Below are positions 1 through 10,304 of a stretch of DNA of 54,386 bases, piece by piece (the stretch's first letter is position 1; each line of letters begins with the position of its first letter). Under the pieces are notes generated by a model. It worked only from the letters and a program-made list of their open reading frames with translations, had not been told where the DNA came from and made no database searches. Position numbers and translations under genes: made by a program. The stretch comes from Mycoplasmataceae bacterium (GTDB taxonomy: Bacteria; Bacillota_I; Bacilli_A; Mycoplasmatales; Mycoplasmoidaceae), in NCBI GenBank assembly GCA_031258945.1, contig JAIRME010000024.1, positions 1-54,386 of the forward strand, given 5' to 3'.

Positions 1-1
1 T

Positions 2-682
2 AAATTGGGATTAATAATCTCGTCAATTGCTTTAGTAACTATGGGTGGTGGAATTGGTATTGGATATGCTGTAGGACATAATAATAAATCCAGCAACTAT
101 GAAAAAGATTTTTATACTACGGACGAATTTATGAATTTTGCGAAGGAGTCTTATGTTATAAAAGATAAGCAAACTTTTAAAGACGAATATGAAAGCGGTG
201 CATGATTTGATAATAATATGAAAGCTGAATGAATTGCGCATATTATCGCTCGTAATGTTTTTAAATTTTGGGATCTTAGTGAATACATTAGTGTAGATCA
301 TGCTTGAATAAACATTTCCAAAATAAAAAGTTTTGATTGAACGGACATAGGTTGGTATGTAAATTGTGGTTTTCATGGAAATCTTCCAACTGACGAAAAT
401 ATTGTAGGAGATTTTGATTTTTTAACGTTGACAGGAGTAAAAATGTATTATCTATATAATGCAAAATCTGGCGATGGCCCCAAAAATGGTGTATGATTTA
501 ATGTTGTACCAATAATGTTTAATGGTGATTATGATGACTTAGCCTCATCTTATCCTGTTGGTGTAACAATAGCAAATATAGATGGGCAAACTGTTAGCAC
601 TGAAGAAATAACTTCTGATGCATTAGCTTTACAAATACCTGATGATTGAATTCCAAACATAACATTAGACTATGAAAACTAA
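2..682 (+). CDS. partial membrane-anchored surface protein, unknown function
   Basis: The frame is open from the left edge of the window, so the true start lies upstream; 226 residues are visible. The N-terminal part is a single hydrophobic segment (LGLIISSIALVTMGGGIGIG) followed by a hydrophilic region rich in Asn, Asp and Trp, which suggests an N-terminal membrane anchor or signal with an extracellular body. Five in-frame TGA codons must be read as Trp, and the frame ends at TAA 680-682. I do not recognise the family. An upstream lipobox, if there is one, is outside the window. Confidence 0.75.
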
Positions 683-724
683 AATCAAAGTTTTTATTTA
701 ATTTAAAAGAATTAATAAGTAATG

Positions 725-756
725 AAAAAACTGTACCTTATCGGCACAGTTTTTAT
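725..756 (-). terminator. rho-independent terminator of rnpB, probably bidirectional
   Basis: A 9-bp inverted repeat (AACTGTACC 729-737 with GGCACAGTT 743-751, one internal mismatch) has a 5-nt loop. It is flanked by an A-run on the left and a T-run on the right. Read on the minus strand it lies just after the 3' end of RNase P RNA and ends in T6. On the plus strand it could also end the partial CDS at 682. Confidence 0.75.
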
Positions 757-764
757 CTATTTTT

Positions 765-1136
765 AACTATTGCGAGCATAAGCCATGTTCTGTGTTAATT
801 TCTTACGAAATTAATATTGACCATTTGTCTACTAATAATTTTCTTATTAGTCGAATAATTAATTCAGTTTTTAACTATCCGTTCCCTTACCAAAATTTAG
901 GTTTCTTGCTTCTGGGGTTTGCCGCGTTTCACTTAATGGTTTCCCATTAATTCGTCACTGTGGTACTTTCACACCATTTACCGTATTATTACTAACCTTA
1001 GGTATTTAGTGGCCGTCATCAAGTTAGAGATGCTAGGTTCTATTTATTTGACCTACAGAAACACTACAGACATCGCAGTCTGTGCAAGCATGGACTTTCC
1101 TCTATCAAATAAATGATAGCGGTCAATTACTCGCAA
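765..1136 (-). ncRNA. rnpB: RNase P RNA (catalytic subunit, rnpB)
   Basis: This is the catalytic RNA that matures tRNA 5' ends. On the minus strand the 5' region carries the hallmark GATAGAGGAAAGTCC (about 1089-1103), and the 3' region carries ACAGAACATGGCTTAT (about 776-791), both conserved in bacterial RNase P RNA. The ends pair as helix P1: TTGCGAG at 1130-1136 with CTCGCAA at 769-775. Length is about 370 nt, normal for the family. A near-perfect promoter lies upstream at 1142-1170 and a terminator downstream at 725-756. The exact ends are inferred from P1 and the promoter. Confidence 0.95.
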
Positions 1137-1141
1137 CGGAC

Positions 1142-1170
1142 ATTATAGAAAACTTAATTTATAATGTCAA
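1142..1170 (-). promoter_or_regulatory. consensus sigma-A promoter of rnpB
   Basis: On the minus strand TTGACA (1170-1165) and TATAAT (1147-1142) are separated by exactly 17 bases, a perfect consensus promoter. Transcription would start about 7 bases past the -10 box, at the RNase P P1 helix. The same short interval also holds a plus-strand TATAAT (1160-1165), so two divergent promoters overlap here. Confidence 0.85.
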
Positions 1171-1171
1171 T

Positions 1172-2332
1172 ATGTCATTATCAATTGTACACATTATTGG
1201 GGCCGGGCTATCTGGTGCAACATTGGCTAGACTACTAGCCGATAAAGGATATTCCGTATACATTTATGAAATGAATGATCATATTGGTGGTAATTGTTAT
1301 GATTACTTTAACCAATATGGTATCTTGGTACAAAAATATGGGCCACATATTTTCCATACCGACAAAAAACATGTATATGATTTTGTAAAAAGATTTGCCA
1401 AATTTCGGCCTAACTTAATTGATGTATTGGTGAATATTAAAGGTACATTGGTTGATCTACCAATTAATTTCAAATCAGTTGAAAAATTTTTTCCCCAAGA
1501 ATCAACTAGCATTAAAAAATTTATTAAAACAACATGGAAACATCAAAGGGCTATTCCTATTGGAGAATTACTAGAATGTTCTCATGATTCAACAAAAAAA
1601 TGAGCATTCTTCATTTGAAAAAATGTATATGAAAATTACTCGGCAAAAATGTGAGGTTTACCAATTAAAGAACTAGACATTAGTGTATTAAATCGTGTTG
1701 GTATTGTGCCTAGCTATCAACATAATTATTTCCCTAATGATAAATATCAAGGTATGCCTATCGGCGGCTTTACTAGAATGATTAAAAGAATGTTAGATCA
1801 TAAATTAATTAAATTAATTAATCATAAACCGGTAATTAAACTTAAAGATGGTAAAACATGAATTGACCGCAAGTTAATTGCTAATCCTATTTTTTATTGT
1901 GGTCAAATTGATGAACTACTAAATTATCGCTATGGATTGATTCCTTATCGTAGCCTCTTTTTTAAGTTTGATACACTTAAGCGTGATTCTTTTCAACCAG
2001 CTAGTGTAATAAATTTTCCTAATCACCCAAATTTTACTAGAATAGCGGAATACAAAAAAATCAATCAACAAAAAATCAAGGGGGTTACTACTATTTCTTA
2101 CGAGTACCCTGGTAAATATGATATTAATACCATTAAATTTAATAAACCATATTATCCCATTCATAATGTGCAAAATGTGGATCAATACCAAAAATACGTA
2201 AAAGATCTAATGCCATATTCTAATTTCTATTTATTAGGTAGATTAGCTGAATATAAATATTTTGATATGGACGATGCAATTGATAATGCGATACAGATAT
2301 GTAAGTCGTTCAATGCTCTTAAAAAAGCTTAG
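1172..2332 (+). CDS. glf: UDP-galactopyranose mutase
   Basis: This flavoenzyme (386 aa) converts UDP-galactopyranose to UDP-galactofuranose, the donor for galactofuranose-containing glycolipids or polysaccharides. The N-terminus has the FAD-binding fold (IIGAGLSGATLARLLADKGY) and the family motif GGNCYDY near residue 40, followed by KYGPHIFHTD. The C-terminus has the characteristic LLGRLAEYKYFDMDDAI. In-frame TGA codons are Trp. ATG 1172 is chosen because it directly precedes the Rossmann strand; an earlier in-frame start at 1082 would lie inside rnpB. No Shine-Dalgarno is seen, and a TATAAT at 1160-1165 would give a leaderless mRNA. The 3' end overlaps the convergent aldehyde dehydrogenase by 4 bases. 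Confidence 0.95.
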
Positions 2333-3699
2333 ACAATCTTCTTAATTCATTTAAATTTCTTTTTGGTTCAAGGAGGATAAAACATTTTTGGATCAATTCA
2401 TTCGCCAGTTTTGATTAAAGCACGATAATGCGAAAAGGTTCTAAACCCATAAATCCCATGGTAAGAACCCATGCCACTATTACCAATTCCACCAAATGGT
2501 AAATTGGGATTAGTCGTATGCATAATGGTGTCATTAATGCAACAACCACCAGATTGAATTTGGTTAAGAATTTGGCTAGTAATTTTCTTATCTTTACTAA
2601 AGATATACAGAGCCAACGGTTTAACTTGTGGTTTGTACTTATCAAATATTTCACTGACATTATTAAAGGTAATAATTGGTATCAATGGACCAAATATTTC
2701 TTCTGACATGATTTGCGAATTAAGTTCTTTAACTTCAATAATGGTTGGTTCAAAGATTAATGTTTTACTATCACGGTTACCGCCAAAAATAATTTTATGT
2801 CCAGTAATTGCTTTTGTTAAACGGTCAAAATGTAATTTATTAATTATTTTAGGGATGGTTTGATTTGAAACAATATCTTTACCATAGAATTCTTCAATGT
2901 AATGAATTAATTTGGATACAAATAGTTCTTTGATAGAAACATGTATTAAAAAATAATCTGGGGCAATACATGTTTGGCCACTATTCATTAATTTACCACG
3001 AATAATACGCTTGGCAGCAATATCCAAATTAGCGCTTCTATCAACAATACAAGGAGATTTTCCACCTAATTCCAATGTTACTGGGATTAATCGATCTGCT
3101 AGTTGAGCTGAAATAATTCTACCCACTCTAGTGGAACCAGTAAAAAATACATAATCATAATTGGGTATCATGATATCTTTATAGGAAGTTTGTTTAAAGT
3201 CTACAATTTCTACATATTCACTAGCAAAGGTGACATTAATAATTTTCTTCAATACTTTATTAGTATGGGGTACATATGGTGATATATAGACAATTACTGT
3301 GTTACCAGCAGCAATTGCATCAATCATTGGGATCAAGGCTAATTGAAAAGGATAGTTTCAAGGTGCACAAATTAAGATTGTGCCATACGGCTCACATAGA
3401 ATGCGAGACTTAGATAACATTATCATTTTATTACGATGAACATTTTTTGTTTTAGACCATTTGGCAATGTTTCTCAACATAATTTTAATTTCATTACGTA
3501 CCATTAAAATTTCACTGATAAAAGATTCTTGCTCAGATTTATTAAGATCAGCTTTTAATGCTTCAACAATTTGTGTTTCAAATAACTTGATGTTTGCGAA
3601 AAGTTTTAGTAAATATTCTTTTCGATAAGAAATATTTTTAGTAGCACCAGTTTTAAAAAAAGCCTTTTGTTTGTTAAATAATGTTTGAATATAATGCAT
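2329..3699 (-). CDS. NAD(P)-dependent aldehyde dehydrogenase (class 3-like)
   Basis: This 456-aa enzyme would oxidise aldehydes to carboxylic acids. Visible hallmarks are ICAPWNYPFQLALIPMIDA (substrate/cofactor cleft, W from TGA), FTGSTRVGRII (nucleotide binding), LELGGKSPCIV (general-base Glu) and SGQTCIAPDYFL (catalytic Cys). The C-terminal LPFGGIGNSGMGSYHG is typical of class 3 ALDHs. The length fits class 3 (about 450 residues). Reading through TGA extends the C-terminus by about 23 residues to TAA at 2329, overlapping the glf stop by 4 bases. The gene stands alone on its strand; the permease gene diverges upstream. The physiological substrate cannot be told. Confidence 0.93.
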
Positions 3700-3754
3700 G
3701 AATAGTTTCTTATACTATTTTTCAACAATTCTTATATACTTTTTGACATTGTTT

Positions 3755-5728
3755 ATGAAAAAAAGAAAATTGGGCACTGATAAGAAAAAATTTAGTCTAA
3801 GAGAATTTGTTTGATTAGGTTTTAACTATACAGTAGGTATTAGTTTTATTGGAGCATGTGCTGGACTTAGTAATCCCATTGGTGTAAACTCTGATGGTGT
3901 TCACGGAATTGGTATGAATATTCTTTGAGTTTATATTTTGGAAGGTTTATTTGCTGGTATTTGTGCCTGAGCTTTTGCACGAATTGCTAGAGCATATAAA
4001 TCAAGCAATAATGGTGGAGCATATATATACGCAAGAGGTACATTTAACAAGTTTGTTGGTTTATTTGTCACATTTATGTTGTATGTGGGAATGCCGTTTA
4101 TGATTACATTCCAAATATTAATGTTAATTCGCGGTACATTCTCGCCTTCTTACGTATGGATTAGTGGTTCTAACAATATTCCATGATATGGTATGCAATG
4201 GGGTCCATTTGGCGATTTATATCTGGATTTAATTGGAATTGGCATTTACATGCTTAGTGCCATTATTATTTTTATGGGTATTCGTATGTACAAGAGGTTT
4301 GCTCATATTACGGCGGCAGTTAAATGAGGAGCAGCATTGTTTTTAATTGTTGCTGCTATAGGGTTGGCTTGTGCCAAAGGAGCTGGTAGCGACAATCTAA
4401 AAGATTGGGCTAATTATTCAACAAGTAACGATGCTTTACATGCTGATCAGATTGTGTCTTCTTTTAACTCTTGTTTTTATTTCTTTGCGGGTTTTGAAAT
4501 TTTCTCTACCGCTGGACATAATGTAAAAAATCCTCAAAAAAATATTGGTTTAGGCGTAACTTTAATTATGATTATTTCCACGATTTTTTATGTGGCTATT
4601 TTGTTAATTTTCTTCTCTGCCTTACCACTGAACGAAGGTTTCCAACAAAATGAAACAATGAGTTTATGAAGTAAATTTAGCAGTAATAAAATCATTTTAT
4701 ATGGTGGCCCGATTTTATTGATTATTAGTTCTATTTCGTTAAAGATTAATGCTGCTATGCAAAATTCATTGTATGGGGGGACAATGATTCAGCCAATGGC
4801 AGTCGAAGGATATTTCCCTAATAGTTGAGGTACCTTAGACAAAGATGGTTTACCATCTAAAGCTAGTAAAATAAATTTATTTATTGTTGCTTTGTTTGTT
4901 GTTATTTGATTGGCTATTCCCGATCTTGTAAAAGGCTTTCAAAATCAAAGTCAATACAACAATATTTTAAATGAATCGGGTAAAGAGGTTGCTGAACAAT
5001 GATTGGCAGGCGTCCCTTCGGCTTTTACAGTTGCTAGCTTAACAGCAGCAAGTAGTGCCATTACCATTTTAGTTTATATTGTAGTTTTATTGTCTGCTTT
5101 AAGAATGGGTGGGAAAGGGCAATTAACTTTGCGAAGATGAGAAAAAATTGCTTTCTGTATTACTTTCATTTTCATGATTTTCTTGTTTGTTTATCATTAT
5201 TACGAAGTTGCAAATGGTATATATGTAGGTGTTAATGAAAATAAATCATCTACTTTGGTTGGCAATGTAATTGAATTAGGTTTCGTATTAATGGCGATTT
5301 GTTTCTTTATTATTTGGTATATGACTTACTACAATCGTAAGTTTAAAATTCGTATGGTTTCTAATCCTCATTTACAAAAACAATTAGATGCAGAATTTCT
5401 TCCAATTGATGATTGATCATTCACTGCTATTACTATTAGCGCTTTATTAAAACATAAACCATTTGCAGGCCGTGATAAAGCTGTTCGTTTGTTACATGAA
5501 TATATGGCACGCAATGAAGCGGTTCATGGTAACACTAATAATCAAAATTATCGAGAAGCAGCTCGTTTTATTGCGGTTTTGACCAAAAATATTCAGCCGC
5601 TAACTTCATCATTAGATCGAATTGCTCATAGGTTTGACACTCCAAATACAAAACACCGTATTCATCACGAAGTTATGTTTAAAGAAATTACTAATAACGT
5701 GTTAAATGAAAACATCGGTCGACGTTAA
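3755..5728 (+). CDS. APC-superfamily amino acid permease with cytosolic C-terminal domain
   Basis: A 657-aa multi-pass membrane transporter. The first helix carries the APC-type motif [17 protein letters not shown], and [20 protein letters not shown] is the conserved TM2-TM3 loop. About 12 hydrophobic segments reach to residue about 530. After them comes a hydrophilic domain of roughly 125 residues (from about [15 protein letters not shown] to the end) not found in short APC carriers. Eight or more TGA codons are Trp. A TATACT -10 box lies at about 3731. The substrate is unknown; mollicute relatives of this type are annotated as amino acid permeases. purC follows after 11 bases and is probably co-transcribed. 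Confidence 0.9.
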
Positions 5729-5739
5729 CCTCTAAAAAT

Positions 5740-6453
5740 ATGAAATTGACTAAGAGCCGCATGTTATACGAGGGTAAAGCAAAACAATTATTTGCTACCG
5801 ACAATCCTCGCGAAATTATTGTTCATTACAAAGATTCTGCTACTGCTGGTAATGGTGCTAAAAAGGCTGAAATTCGTGATAAAGGAGTTTTAAATAATGA
5901 AATTGTTACCATTATTTTTACTATGCTTAATAAAAAAGGCATCCCAACACATTTTATTAAAAAATTAAATGAACGCGACCAATTGTGTAGGCGAGTAAAA
6001 ATTGTTCCACTGGAAGTAATCGTACGTAATATGGCAGCTGGGAGCATGGCTAAACGACTCGGTTTAAAAGAGGGAACGAAATTGAAGAAGGTTGTTTTTG
6101 AACTTTCTTACAAAGATGATGCATTAGGAGATCCGCTCATTAATTCTGATCATGCAGTAGCCATCGGAGCGACTAATGAATTAGAATTAAAGCAAATTAA
6201 AGAATATGCTTTAAAAATTAATCAAACATTGATTAAATTTTTTGCTAAGTTAGGTATTCAATTAATAGATTTTAAATTGGAATTTGGTAAGGATTACAAA
6301 GGCAAAATTTTGTTAGCCGACGAAATTTCTCCTGATACTTGTCGTTTATGAGATACCAAAACTAATGAAAAATTAGATAAAGATATATTCCGTCGTGACT
6401 TAGGAGACTTGACAACTACTTATCGAAAGTTACTTAATCGTCTAAATAAGTAA
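5740..6453 (+). CDS. purC: phosphoribosylaminoimidazole-succinocarboxamide synthase (SAICAR synthetase)
   Basis: This ATP-dependent ligase (237 aa) joins aspartate to CAIR in de novo purine synthesis. Motifs seen are [10 protein letters not shown] at the N-terminus, [29 protein letters not shown] and [14 protein letters not shown], the last with W encoded by TGA 6349-6351. The length matches the family (about 235-240). Apart from purB, 19 kb away, no other de novo purine gene is in the window. The start is the only ATG near the conserved N-terminus; it has no clear ribosome binding site and lies 11 bases after the permease stop. Confidence 0.96.
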
Positions 6454-6524
6454 CTAATGAACTTGAAATCTAACAATATTATTTTATCTATTGGTAAATC
6501 TATAGTGTTTAAGGCTTAAAAATT

Positions 6525-6550
6525 GCTTGGTGATTATTACTAGGCGTTTT
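6525..6550 (+). terminator. weak hairpin-T terminator after purC
   Basis: GCTTGGT (6525-6531) can pair with ACTAGGC (6539-6545) using two G-U pairs, with a short T-run following. It lies 70 bases after purC and before the convergent tRNA-Ser gene. The stem is weak, so this is tentative. Confidence 0.35.
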
Positions 6551-6567
6551 CCTATGTTTAATCATTA

Positions 6568-6656
6568 TGGCGGAGACGATGAGACTCGAACTCATGCATC
6601 GCAGAACGACCTAACACCTTAGCAGGGTGTCCTCTTAACCACTTGAGTACGTCTCC
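6568..6656 (-). tRNA. tRNA-Ser (anticodon GCT)
   Basis: An 89-nt tRNA on the minus strand. The acceptor stem pairs GGAGACG with CGTCTCC, followed by G and an encoded CCA. The anticodon loop CTGCTAA gives GCT, which reads AGU/AGC serine codons. The long variable arm (TAGGTCGTTCTGCGATGCA region) and the T-loop GTTCGAGTC are as expected for a class II tRNA. Confidence 0.96.
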
Positions 6657-6685
6657 GGATGGATGTAAGATTTTAACACATCAAA

Positions 6686-7387
6686 TTATTTCTGTTTAAT
6701 TTGATTTTGTTTGTTGAATTCTTCCATTTGAGTAATAATATTGGTTTTACGCAATGATTTGTGTTCTCTAAACATCCCACTAGAAGCAAATAATTTTACT
6801 ATTTCAATTACTAATTTTTCAGGCGATTGACTGAGACGTTTAAATTCGTCCAAGTGGACAGCCGTAATGTTGCCATTGGTTTCACTTACCACAAAAGAAA
6901 AACAATCATATTTTTCACATATACCAAAGGCAGCTCGATGTCGTGCACCGTATTCTACGTTGACAATTTTTTTAGTCATTGGAAGGTAACTAGATAGCGA
7001 AGCAATTCTCCAATTGCGAATAATCATAGCTCCATCATGTAAAGCTGATTTGTGGTTATAAAATATACTAGTAACAAATTCAGGGAAAAAAATAGAATCT
7101 ATTTTATTGCCGATATTAATGTAAGGTGCTAAGCTATCATTATTTTCAATCACGATCAATGCTCCTACATGATCAGATGAAAGTTTTACAAGAGTACTCG
7201 CCAAATTATTAAAAAAATCTAGTAAGAATTTAATATCGTCATTTTGTCTTTTTTTGGTAAGACGAAATCGTGAAAAAAATTTTTTAATTTCATTACCATA
7301 GATTGCCAACAAAATTTGTGTGACAATCATACCAATTAATAGCAATAAAATAATAATTATTAAGACTAATGAAATATCAAATATCAT
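6686..7387 (-). CDS. diadenylate cyclase, CdaM-type (DisA_N domain)
   Basis: This 233-aa enzyme makes cyclic di-AMP from two ATP. It has one N-terminal membrane helix (about residues 5-28), then a linker and the DAC domain. The catalytic DGA motif is in SALHDGAMIIRN and the RHR motif is in YGARHRAAFGI; both are intact. A single membrane helix is like mycoplasmal CdaM rather than three-helix CdaA. It lies 22 bases downstream of the 606-aa GGDEF/EAL-like membrane protein on the same strand and is probably in one operon with it. Confidence 0.93.
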   Translation of the reverse strand: MIFDISLVLIIIILLLLIGMIVTQILLAIYGNEIKKFFSRFRLTKKRQNDDIKFLLDFFNNLASTLVKLSSDHVGALIVIENNDSLAPYINIGNKIDSIFFPEFVTSIFYNHKSALHDGAMIIRNWRIASLSSYLPMTKKIVNVEYGARHRAAFGICEKYDCFSFVVSETNGNITAVHLDEFKRLSQSPEKLVIEIVKLFASSGMFREHKSLRKTNIITQMEEFNKQNQIKQK

Positions 7388-7409
7388 ATTTCAATATTAT
7401 AAATCTTAT

Positions 7410-9230
7410 TTAGATAACATAATAATTAACTTTAGCTTTAGTAAACATTTTTTTCATCAACTTCATATATTCTTGTTCTTGGTAATTTTTTGCTGTAAAA
7501 TGATGATAAAAAACAAAATATGGTTTTGTTTGTATGACAAAATCTATGTTATGTACATTTACATTTTTATACACAAATTTTATTCCTATTTTTTTTAAAC
7601 TATTAATGTTAGCAATAATGTTTTGTTGATCAGATTTATTCCCTAATAGACGCAAATCTAGTAATAAAATAATTTGATTAGGCGATAAATCAAAATATAA
7701 AATTTTATTGTTAAAAATTTGAGCCGAAAAATTTTGATCCATTAATGATTGAATTGGATAACGAATCATTAGTAATTCATGCTTATTGTTCATAATTGAA
7801 AATTGTTGCAAAGCCTTTGCCGCTAAATATTTAATCATAATTACTTGAAAGTGTTCCGGTGTCATTTTAATGATATTGTCCGTGTTGAAAGCAGCCAATT
7901 TAAATAAACTAAAGATTGGAAAAATAATTTTTTGATTTTGATAATAAATGATTCGGCTCTTTTGATTAATTTGATGAATATCAAATAATTGTTTTAATCG
8001 TTGAAATTGTTCCATATCATAGCGAATATTGGATTCAATTTGAGCATTAAATAATTGAACTTTACTATATTCATTCTTAAATTCAAATCATTCAATCATG
8101 GTTTGAACATCATAGATAAGATTAAAGATATCGTTATCGTGCACCCCATACAAACCGACAAGTAAACTAGTTTGGGGGACAAATTTTACACCTTGAAATT
8201 CATATGGTCGCAAATGAAATGATTCAAATTGAATTAATGGATCGTTTTTTTTTCTTTTTTTCAAATAATTATTTTCGTTCATTAATTTTAATGATTTTAC
8301 AATGCTTACATCCGCTTTTATTATCGTAAAGAAAAAATCATTTTCGCTCATGAATAATAATTTAGCAGGGTAAGAATCAAAAAAAACTTTAATTTGATTA
8401 GCGACATGTTGTTGAATTTCATTAATCATACGTTTACTAACGGTAAAGTTAGTTTTTTTTATATTTCTAATAGAAAAACCTATAACATAGGCATATTGAA
8501 TATTGTGTTTTTTAATAAAATCGTTAATTGCATATTGAGCATAATTAGATACAACGAAATATTTGTAATCATAAGCTGCTTGTTTGTTCATTAATTGTGT
8601 TTTTTGGTATATCCGATTTACATAAACCATAATATACCATGACAAGAAAATGAATAATTGCAAAATTGATGAAACAATTCATAATTCTTTTTGTAATTGC
8701 GCATCAATTAGATTCAACCCATAACTCATTGTGAGTATTAGAATAATTTGTCCAATTGAACAAAAAATATGTGACGCAATTGTTTGGAATATTTTTGGTA
8801 TTTTAGGTAAAAAATAAAAAATTAATAATATTCCCATTAGATAAATTAAATAACTAGTAACCACATAGATAATAGAGATGTGATTTAACGAAAACAATAA
8901 AAAAGATCCAATCATCATAGGAATGATGCCACCTATACCGAAGTAAGGACTTGTGTAAAAAACACCGGGTAAAATAATCAAAATAATGGTTACAGCATTA
9001 ATAGTGTTATTTGCATTAATGGACGAAAGAAAAAAAGTAAGGAAAAAGATTGTGCTTAAAACGGTTCCCAAAAAAATATCAATTAATGGTCAAAGTCATT
9101 TTTTTAATAATATGTGATTTTGATAAAAAACAGTATTTTTAATAGAAAGAATAATAACAAAAATGAAAATGGCAAATAATAATGCAATGATATTGCACAT
9201 GAAAGTATTACTAAAAAATGAACTATTCAT
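7410..9230 (-). CDS. multi-pass membrane protein with apparently degenerate GGDEF- and EAL-like domains
   Basis: The frame runs 606 codons from ATG 9230 once TGA is read as Trp (for example at 9090-9098, 8679-8681 and 8088-8090). Residues 1 to about 205 are six or seven hydrophobic helices. Residues about 215-400 have the layout of a GGDEF domain, with the signature position occupied by SENDFFF (about 295-301). Residues about 406-606 follow EAL spacing (RIIYYQ, AKALQQFSIM, LYFDLSPNQ, LKKIGIKFVYKN) but lack the ExL and DD catalytic residues. The domain calls are pattern inference and need a profile search. The gene is directly upstream of the c-di-AMP cyclase gene, so a role in controlling it is possible. 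Confidence 0.75.
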
Positions 9231-9267
9231 GACTAAATTATAAAGTCTCAATTGAAATAAAAATACC

Positions 9268-9369
9268 TTACTTCACATAAAGTTTAAGGAAACTGTCCAT
9301 ATTTTGAATGTACCAAACCCCATCAACTAATTTCGTCTTTTTATGCGATAATGTATGAGTTAAAATCAA
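9268..9369 (-). pseudogene. possible C-terminal gene remnant (33 codons)
   Basis: Between the divergent genes at 9230 and 9379, the minus strand carries a short frame ending in TAA whose translation (KLVDGVWYIQNMDSFLKLYV) looks like the end of a real protein. It has no ATG; the only plausible start is TTG 9369. It may be a leftover of a deleted gene or chance coding-like sequence. The family is not recognised. Confidence 0.25.
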
Positions 9370-9378
9370 GGAGTAAAT

Positions 9379-9933
9379 ATGTTAAAAATAGCAATAATGG
9401 TTGCGAATCAAACGGAAGACATTGAGTTAATTGTCCCTGTCGACATTTGACGACGAGCAGGTTTAATAGTCAAACTAATATCTATTGAGAAAAAGAAAAA
9501 TGTTATTTTATCGCACGGAACAAAAATTTCTTGTGATGAAATTCTTAGCAAAGAAAATTTAAGCAAATACAATGCTATTTTTTTGCCCGGTGGTCCAGGG
9601 TATATTCGTTTCAATAAAGAATTTGCACCAAAATTAGTATCTTTTGCCCAAAAAGAATATAAAAATCCTAAAATCACTTTCATGGCTATTTGTGCAGCGC
9701 CACTTTGCTTTGCTGATTGAAATATTTTGGAATCTAACGTACAAGTAACATGTTATCCAGGATTAGAAAAACCGAAATTAGAAGATAACTATATTAAGCA
9801 TGATATAGTTCTTTCTAAAAATTTTATTACTGCAGCAGGACCAGGATTAGCTAGCGAATTTGCTTTTAAAGTAGTTGAAAAATTTATTGACGCTAATAAG
9901 GTAAAAGATTTAAAAAAGCAAATGTTATATTAA
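9379..9933 (+). CDS. DJ-1/PfpI (ThiJ) family protein
   Basis: A 184-aa class I glutamine amidotransferase-like fold. The N-terminus is LKIAIMVANQTEDIELIVPVD, with the conserved Glu near residue 16. The nucleophile elbow is AICAAP, with the candidate reactive Cys105, and GPGLASEFAFKVVE is the conserved C-terminal segment of the YajL/DJ-1 branch. Known members are redox-stress, glyoxalase-like or chaperone proteins; the exact activity is not predictable. A good ribosome binding site (AAGGAG at 9368-9373) supports ATG 9379. The hpf gene follows after 27 bases. Confidence 0.92.
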
Positions 9934-9960
9934 AACGAACTTTAAGGAATAATATCACCC

Positions 9961-10254
9961 ATGACATATACCATCCGTTGAAAAGATTGTCAAAAATCCA
10001 ATGCTGTTGCTTCACATTTAGAAAGTAAAATTAGTCGTTTTGAAGACTTCCGTTTTGTAATGCCTGAGGTAAAAGCAGAAATTGTTTACTATCCTAAAAA
10101 CCAATCTTACACTACACGTATGAATGTAAAAGTAATCAAAAAAGGAACAATTCGAGCAGAGGCTAATGCCCATGATGTACTAACTTCCATCAATGAAGTA
10201 GTTGACCGAATTATTGATCAATTACGTCGCGTCAAAACACAATACGAAAAGTAA
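9961..10254 (+). CDS. hpf: ribosome hibernation-promoting factor, short form (HPF/RaiA family)
   Basis: A 97-aa protein with the beta-alpha-beta-beta-beta-alpha pattern of ribosomal subunit interface proteins. After MTYTIRWKDC it has two basic, amphipathic regions ending in DRIIDQLRRVKTQYEK. Family members bind the decoding centre of the 30S subunit and inactivate ribosomes in slow growth. It lacks the C-terminal dimerisation domain of long HPF, the usual form in Firmicutes. Trp is encoded by TGA near the start. ATG 9961 is the only start that keeps the first beta strand. Confidence 0.85.
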
Positions 10255-10304
10255 ATAATTACATTATTTAATAATTTTTTTTATTTTTATTCGAAAAATA
10301 TGTT

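Noticed and set aside
32-376. Minus-strand 114-codon frame at the left edge
   Set aside because: It is antisense to the partial surface protein, which has Trp-TGA usage and a sensible membrane anchor.
1082-1171. Upstream extension of glf from ATG 1082
   Set aside because: It would translate the RNase P RNA region backwards and add residues before a normal Rossmann-fold start.
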